A stretch of DNA of 34,354 nucleotides from Paracoccus binzhouensis (GTDB lineage: Bacteria; Pseudomonadota; Alphaproteobacteria; Rhodobacterales; Rhodobacteraceae). Location of the stretch: contig NZ_JAEHFP010000041.1 in NCBI RefSeq assembly GCF_016446475.1, forward strand, positions 1 through 34,354, read 5' to 3'. This document shows positions 32,076 to 34,354 of the stretch, one piece after another. The position numbers and the translations under genes are program-made. Under the pieces are notes generated by a model. The model saw only the letters and a program-made list of their open reading frames with translations. It had not been told where the DNA came from and searched no databases. Position 1 is the stretch's first letter; each line of letters begins with the position of its first letter.

Positions 32076-33272
32076 ATGCCGCCGCAGCCCAATCTCAAGC
32101 TTGCCATCCTTGCCCTTGGCCTGGGCGCCTTTGCCATCGGCACCTCGGAATTCGCCGCCATGGGGCTTCTGCCCTGGTATGCGCGCGACCTGGGCATCAC
32201 CGAGCCGCAGGCCGGCCATGTGGTCAGCGCCTATGCGCTTGGCGTGGTGGTCGGCGCGCCGATCACCTCGATCCTGGGGGCGCGGCTGCCGCGGCGGCGC
32301 TATCTGGCGGCGCTGATCGCCGCCTATGGGGTGATGAACCTGCTGGCGGCGGTGCTGCCGGGCTATGGCACGCTGGTCTTCACCCGCTTCCTGGCCGGGC
32401 TGCCGCATGGCGGCTTCCTGGGCGTGGCGATGCTGTTCGCCGCCGACGCCCTGCCGCGCGAGCAGCGCGCCAAGGGGGTGACGCAGGTGCTGCTGGGCTT
32501 GACCGTCGCCAATATCGCCGGGGTGCCGCTGGCCGGGATGCTGGGGCAGGGCCTCGGCTGGCGCTGGGGGTTCGCGTTGCCCGGCGTGCTGGCGCTGCTG
32601 GCCGGCTGGCTGATCCTGCGCCTGGCGCCGCGGGTCGGCGCGCCCCGGGACGCCCGCCCCTTCGACGAGTTGAAGGCGCTGGGGAATCCGGCGGTGGTGC
32701 TGATCCTGCTGGTCGGGGCCATCGGTTTCGGCGGGCTGTTCGCGGTCTATTCCTTCCTGTCTGCCGCCATGCTGGCGACCACCCAGCCGCCGGCCTGGGC
32801 GGTGCCGGCAATGCTGTCGGCCTTCGGCATCGGCGGCACCCTGGGCGGGGTGATGGCCGCGCGGCTGACCATCCACTACGGCACCTGGGGCGCGGCGTTC
32901 GGGCTGATGGTGCTGATGGCGCTGGCCCAGGGCTTTGCCGCCTGTGCGGTGGGCAACTGGGGGCTGATGCTGGCTTCCTCCTTCGTGCTGGGGCTGGGCT
33001 CGGGCATGGTGGTGCCGCTGCAGACCCGGCTGATGGACGTGGCGGGCCAGGCGCAAAGCATGGCCGCGGCGATGAACCATGCCGCCTTCAACGCCGCCAA
33101 TGCGCTGGGGCCCTGGCTTGCCGGGATGGCGCTGGCCGCGGGCTGGGGCTGGCGCTCGTCCGGGCTGGTGGCGGTGGCGCTGTCAGTCGCCGGGCTGCTG
33201 GCCCTGGCGCTGGCCTGGCACCAGGCCCGCCAGTCCGGGGGCGCTGTGCAGGATTACCCGGCGCGAGTGTGA
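32076..33272 (+). CDS. MFS transporter, DHA1/AraJ-like exporter
   Basis: The 398-residue membrane protein has 12 predicted helices. It opens LKLAILALGLGAFAIGTSEF, the N-terminal hallmark of the AraJ/YdhP-type DHA1 group, followed by an MFS loop near LGARLPRRRYLAAL. The segment GFLGVAMLFAADALPREQRA corresponds to the helix 4-5 region. Members export sugars, drugs or metabolites; the substrate is unknown. I chose ATG 32076 (GGAAGG upstream) because the frame upstream is not hydrophobic. The last 90 bp overlap the DUF599 gene on the other strand. Confidence 0.88.
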   Translation: MPPQPNLKLAILALGLGAFAIGTSEFAAMGLLPWYARDLGITEPQAGHVVSAYALGVVVGAPITSILGARLPRRRYLAALIAAYGVMNLLAAVLPGYGTLVFTRFLAGLPHGGFLGVAMLFAADALPREQRAKGVTQVLLGLTVANIAGVPLAGMLGQGLGWRWGFALPGVLALLAGWLILRLAPRVGAPRDARPFDELKALGNPAVVLILLVGAIGFGGLFAVYSFLSAAMLATTQPPAWAVPAMLSAFGIGGTLGGVMAARLTIHYGTWGAAFGLMVLMALAQGFAACAVGNWGLMLASSFVLGLGSGMVVPLQTRLMDVAGQAQSMAAAMNHAAFNAANALGPWLAGMALAAGWGWRSSGLVAVALSVAGLLALALAWHQARQSGGAVQDYPARV

Positions 33273-33935
33273 GGCGAATTCCCGCCGCCAGGAGATGAAG
33301 AGCACATAGCTGGTGGCCAGGAACAGGCCCAGCGGCCCGGCCAGCCAGCCAAGCGCCCCCAGCGCGAAATAGACGCAGCGCAGGCCCGAGTTGAAGCTGC
33401 GCGCCGCGGTGATGTTGATCTCGGCCGCCTGCATGGCGGCGGGCAGGGCGCGTGGGTCCCCGGGATCGTCGGGAACCGAGGCCATCATGATCGCGCAATA
33501 GCCGAACAGCCGGTGCGACCACACGAAGCGCAGCAGCGCATTGGCCACGAAGAACAGCACCACGACGATCTTGATCTCCCATTTCAGCGCCGGGACGTGG
33601 CCCAGGTCGAACTGCCGGGCCACGCCGGCCAGCTGGTCGGTCTTGCCGATCAGCGCCAGCCCGCCGCCCACCGCGATCAGGCAGGCCGAGGCGAAGAAGG
33701 CCGTGCCCTCGCGCAGCGTGGTCAGGATGTTGCCGTCGAAGATGCGCGGGTCGCGGGTGACGAAATGCCGCATCCATTCCCGGCGGTAGTCCTTCATCAG
33801 CACCGAGACCGAGGGGCGGTGCTTCGGCGGGTGCTCGGTGATCCAGCCAATGCCCAGCCAGGCAAGGAAAAGCCAGGCCACGGCGGCAAGATCCGCCAGG
33901 GTGAAGGGACCGGGAAGGGGGGCGCTGATGTCCAT
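33183..33935 (-). CDS. DUF599-family membrane protein
   Basis: The 250-residue inner-membrane protein has an N-terminal helix (LADLAAVAWLFLAWLGIGWI, about 13-32), a conserved cytoplasmic stretch (MKDYRREWMRHFVTRDPRIF) and further helices, including FFASACLIAVGGGLALIG and IKIVVVLFFVANALLRFVW. This layout matches DUF599, whose function is unknown. The last 30 or so residues are polar and basic and lie antisense to the MFS gene, so they may be a non-conserved run-on tail. The start at 33935 (MDISAPLPG) is chosen because the upstream frame is low-complexity. It is divergent from the YdcH-like gene. Confidence 0.8.
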   Translation of the reverse strand: MDISAPLPGPFTLADLAAVAWLFLAWLGIGWITEHPPKHRPSVSVLMKDYRREWMRHFVTRDPRIFDGNILTTLREGTAFFASACLIAVGGGLALIGKTDQLAGVARQFDLGHVPALKWEIKIVVVLFFVANALLRFVWSHRLFGYCAIMMASVPDDPGDPRALPAAMQAAEINITAARSFNSGLRCVYFALGALGWLAGPLGLFLATSYVLFISWRREFASHSRRVILHSAPGLAGLVPGQRQGQQPGD

Positions 33936-34024
33936 GCCCGCGGTTCTATCGCCGCCGGCGGCCTGTTGCCAGCCCGTTGCGCCGATCCTACCTTGGGCGC
34001 GTAACGAGCAACCCGGAGGGAGCC

Positions 34025-34267
34025 ATGGCCGCACCGCATGCCATTCACGAGGAATTTCCGAACGATGCCGAGCGCATTCATGCGCTGAAGGTCTCGGACC
34101 CGCATTTCGCCCGGCTGCTGGAGGAATATGACGCCATCAACGATCAGGTCTTCGGTGCGGAGAGCCGCCATACCCCGATGTCGGACGAGGCCGAGACCGA
34201 GCTGCGCAGGAAGCGCGCCGCGCTGAAGGACGAGATTGCCCGCATGCTCTCTGCGGCGGGGGCCTGA
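34025..34267 (+). CDS. YdcH-like (DUF465) small protein
   Basis: The 80-residue protein has the DUF465/YdcH pattern HEEFPNDAERIHALKVSDPH, then FARLLEEYDAINDQVF, and a second Glu/Lys-rich helix (ETELRRKRAALKDEIARML), consistent with a small helical hairpin or coiled coil in the cytoplasm. The function of the family is unknown. A strong GGAGGG precedes the ATG at 34025. The open frame extends 16 codons upstream, but only this start has a ribosome site. The remaining 87 bases of the window are GC-rich; CAAGG (34290-34294) could pair with CCTTG (34315-34319) as part of a hairpin, and no gene is seen. Confidence 0.85.
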   Translation: MAAPHAIHEEFPNDAERIHALKVSDPHFARLLEEYDAINDQVFGAESRHTPMSDEAETELRRKRAALKDEIARMLSAAGA

Positions 34268-34354
34268 GGCGAGGGCCGCCGCGGGCGGGCCAAGGGGCGC
34301 ACGCACGCGCGCGCCTTGCATCCGCCGGCGCCCCGGCCGTGCCGCCACGGCGGC

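Noticed and set aside
1..34354. Mobile element, prophage, CRISPR or defence island
   Set aside because: No transposase, integrase, terminal repeats, regularly spaced repeats or defence-gene pairs were found. The lone HNH protein and the RecD-like helicase are far apart and surrounded by housekeeping genes.

Overview
The window is a GC-rich stretch of alphaproteobacterial chromosome, most likely Paracoccus or a close Rhodobacteraceae relative. This is inferred from the base composition, the gene content and neighbourhoods (divergent hemE/hemC, ispH with rnhA, a leucine-degradation cluster with an embedded ompW carrying an FNR box) and the protein sequences; no database search was possible. It is densely coded housekeeping and catabolic DNA. 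I see no tRNA or rRNA gene, CRISPR array, transposase, phage gene or plasmid function.

Left part (1-8290): the tail of an alkA-like DNA glycosylase, a carboxylesterase, a 36-residue membrane miniprotein, a VOC protein divergent from a sugE/gdx-type SMR exporter, an HNH nuclease-like protein with a recognisable promoter, an AT-richer intergenic region of about 450 bp, an unusual glycosyltransferase-like protein with a charged N-terminal helix, ileS with a hairpin in its leader, a group III truncated haemoglobin and a second VOC protein.

Middle part (8287-22284): a minus-strand run of seven genes (flavin reductase, apt, ispH, GST, LysE-type exporter, rnhA, TRIC channel) joined mostly by 1-4 nt stop/start overlaps. 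Then come a GNAT acetyltransferase, an Ivy-type lysozyme inhibitor, an EcsC-family protein, a stand-alone RecD-like helicase, an Lrp regulator divergent from a LysE exporter, an EamA transporter, hemE divergent from hemC, and a cobalamin pair (cbiB/cobD plus a CobC-like phosphatase).

Right part (22388-31796): a leucine-degradation (liu) cluster covering isovaleryl-CoA to acetoacetate and acetyl-CoA: isovaleryl-CoA dehydrogenase, both methylcrotonyl-CoA carboxylase subunits, a methylglutaconyl-CoA hydratase and HMG-CoA lyase. Non-pathway genes sit inside it: two tandem LprI-family secreted proteins, a macro-domain protein between the carboxylase subunits and a GST. An oppositely oriented ompW with a perfect FNR box splits the cluster. 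A TGAAC-N4-GTTCA palindrome lies at the likely start of transcription. The window ends with an MFS exporter overlapping a DUF599 protein tail to tail by 90 bp, and a YdcH-like small protein.

No wholly new system is evident. The most interesting leads are the macro-domain protein and paired LprI proteins inside the leucine operon, the shared FNR-box region, a dispersed intergenic repeat (five copies of a TTCTTCGTT...AAATAC core, several next to GC hairpins), and three convergent gene pairs whose stop codons share one CTAG palindrome.
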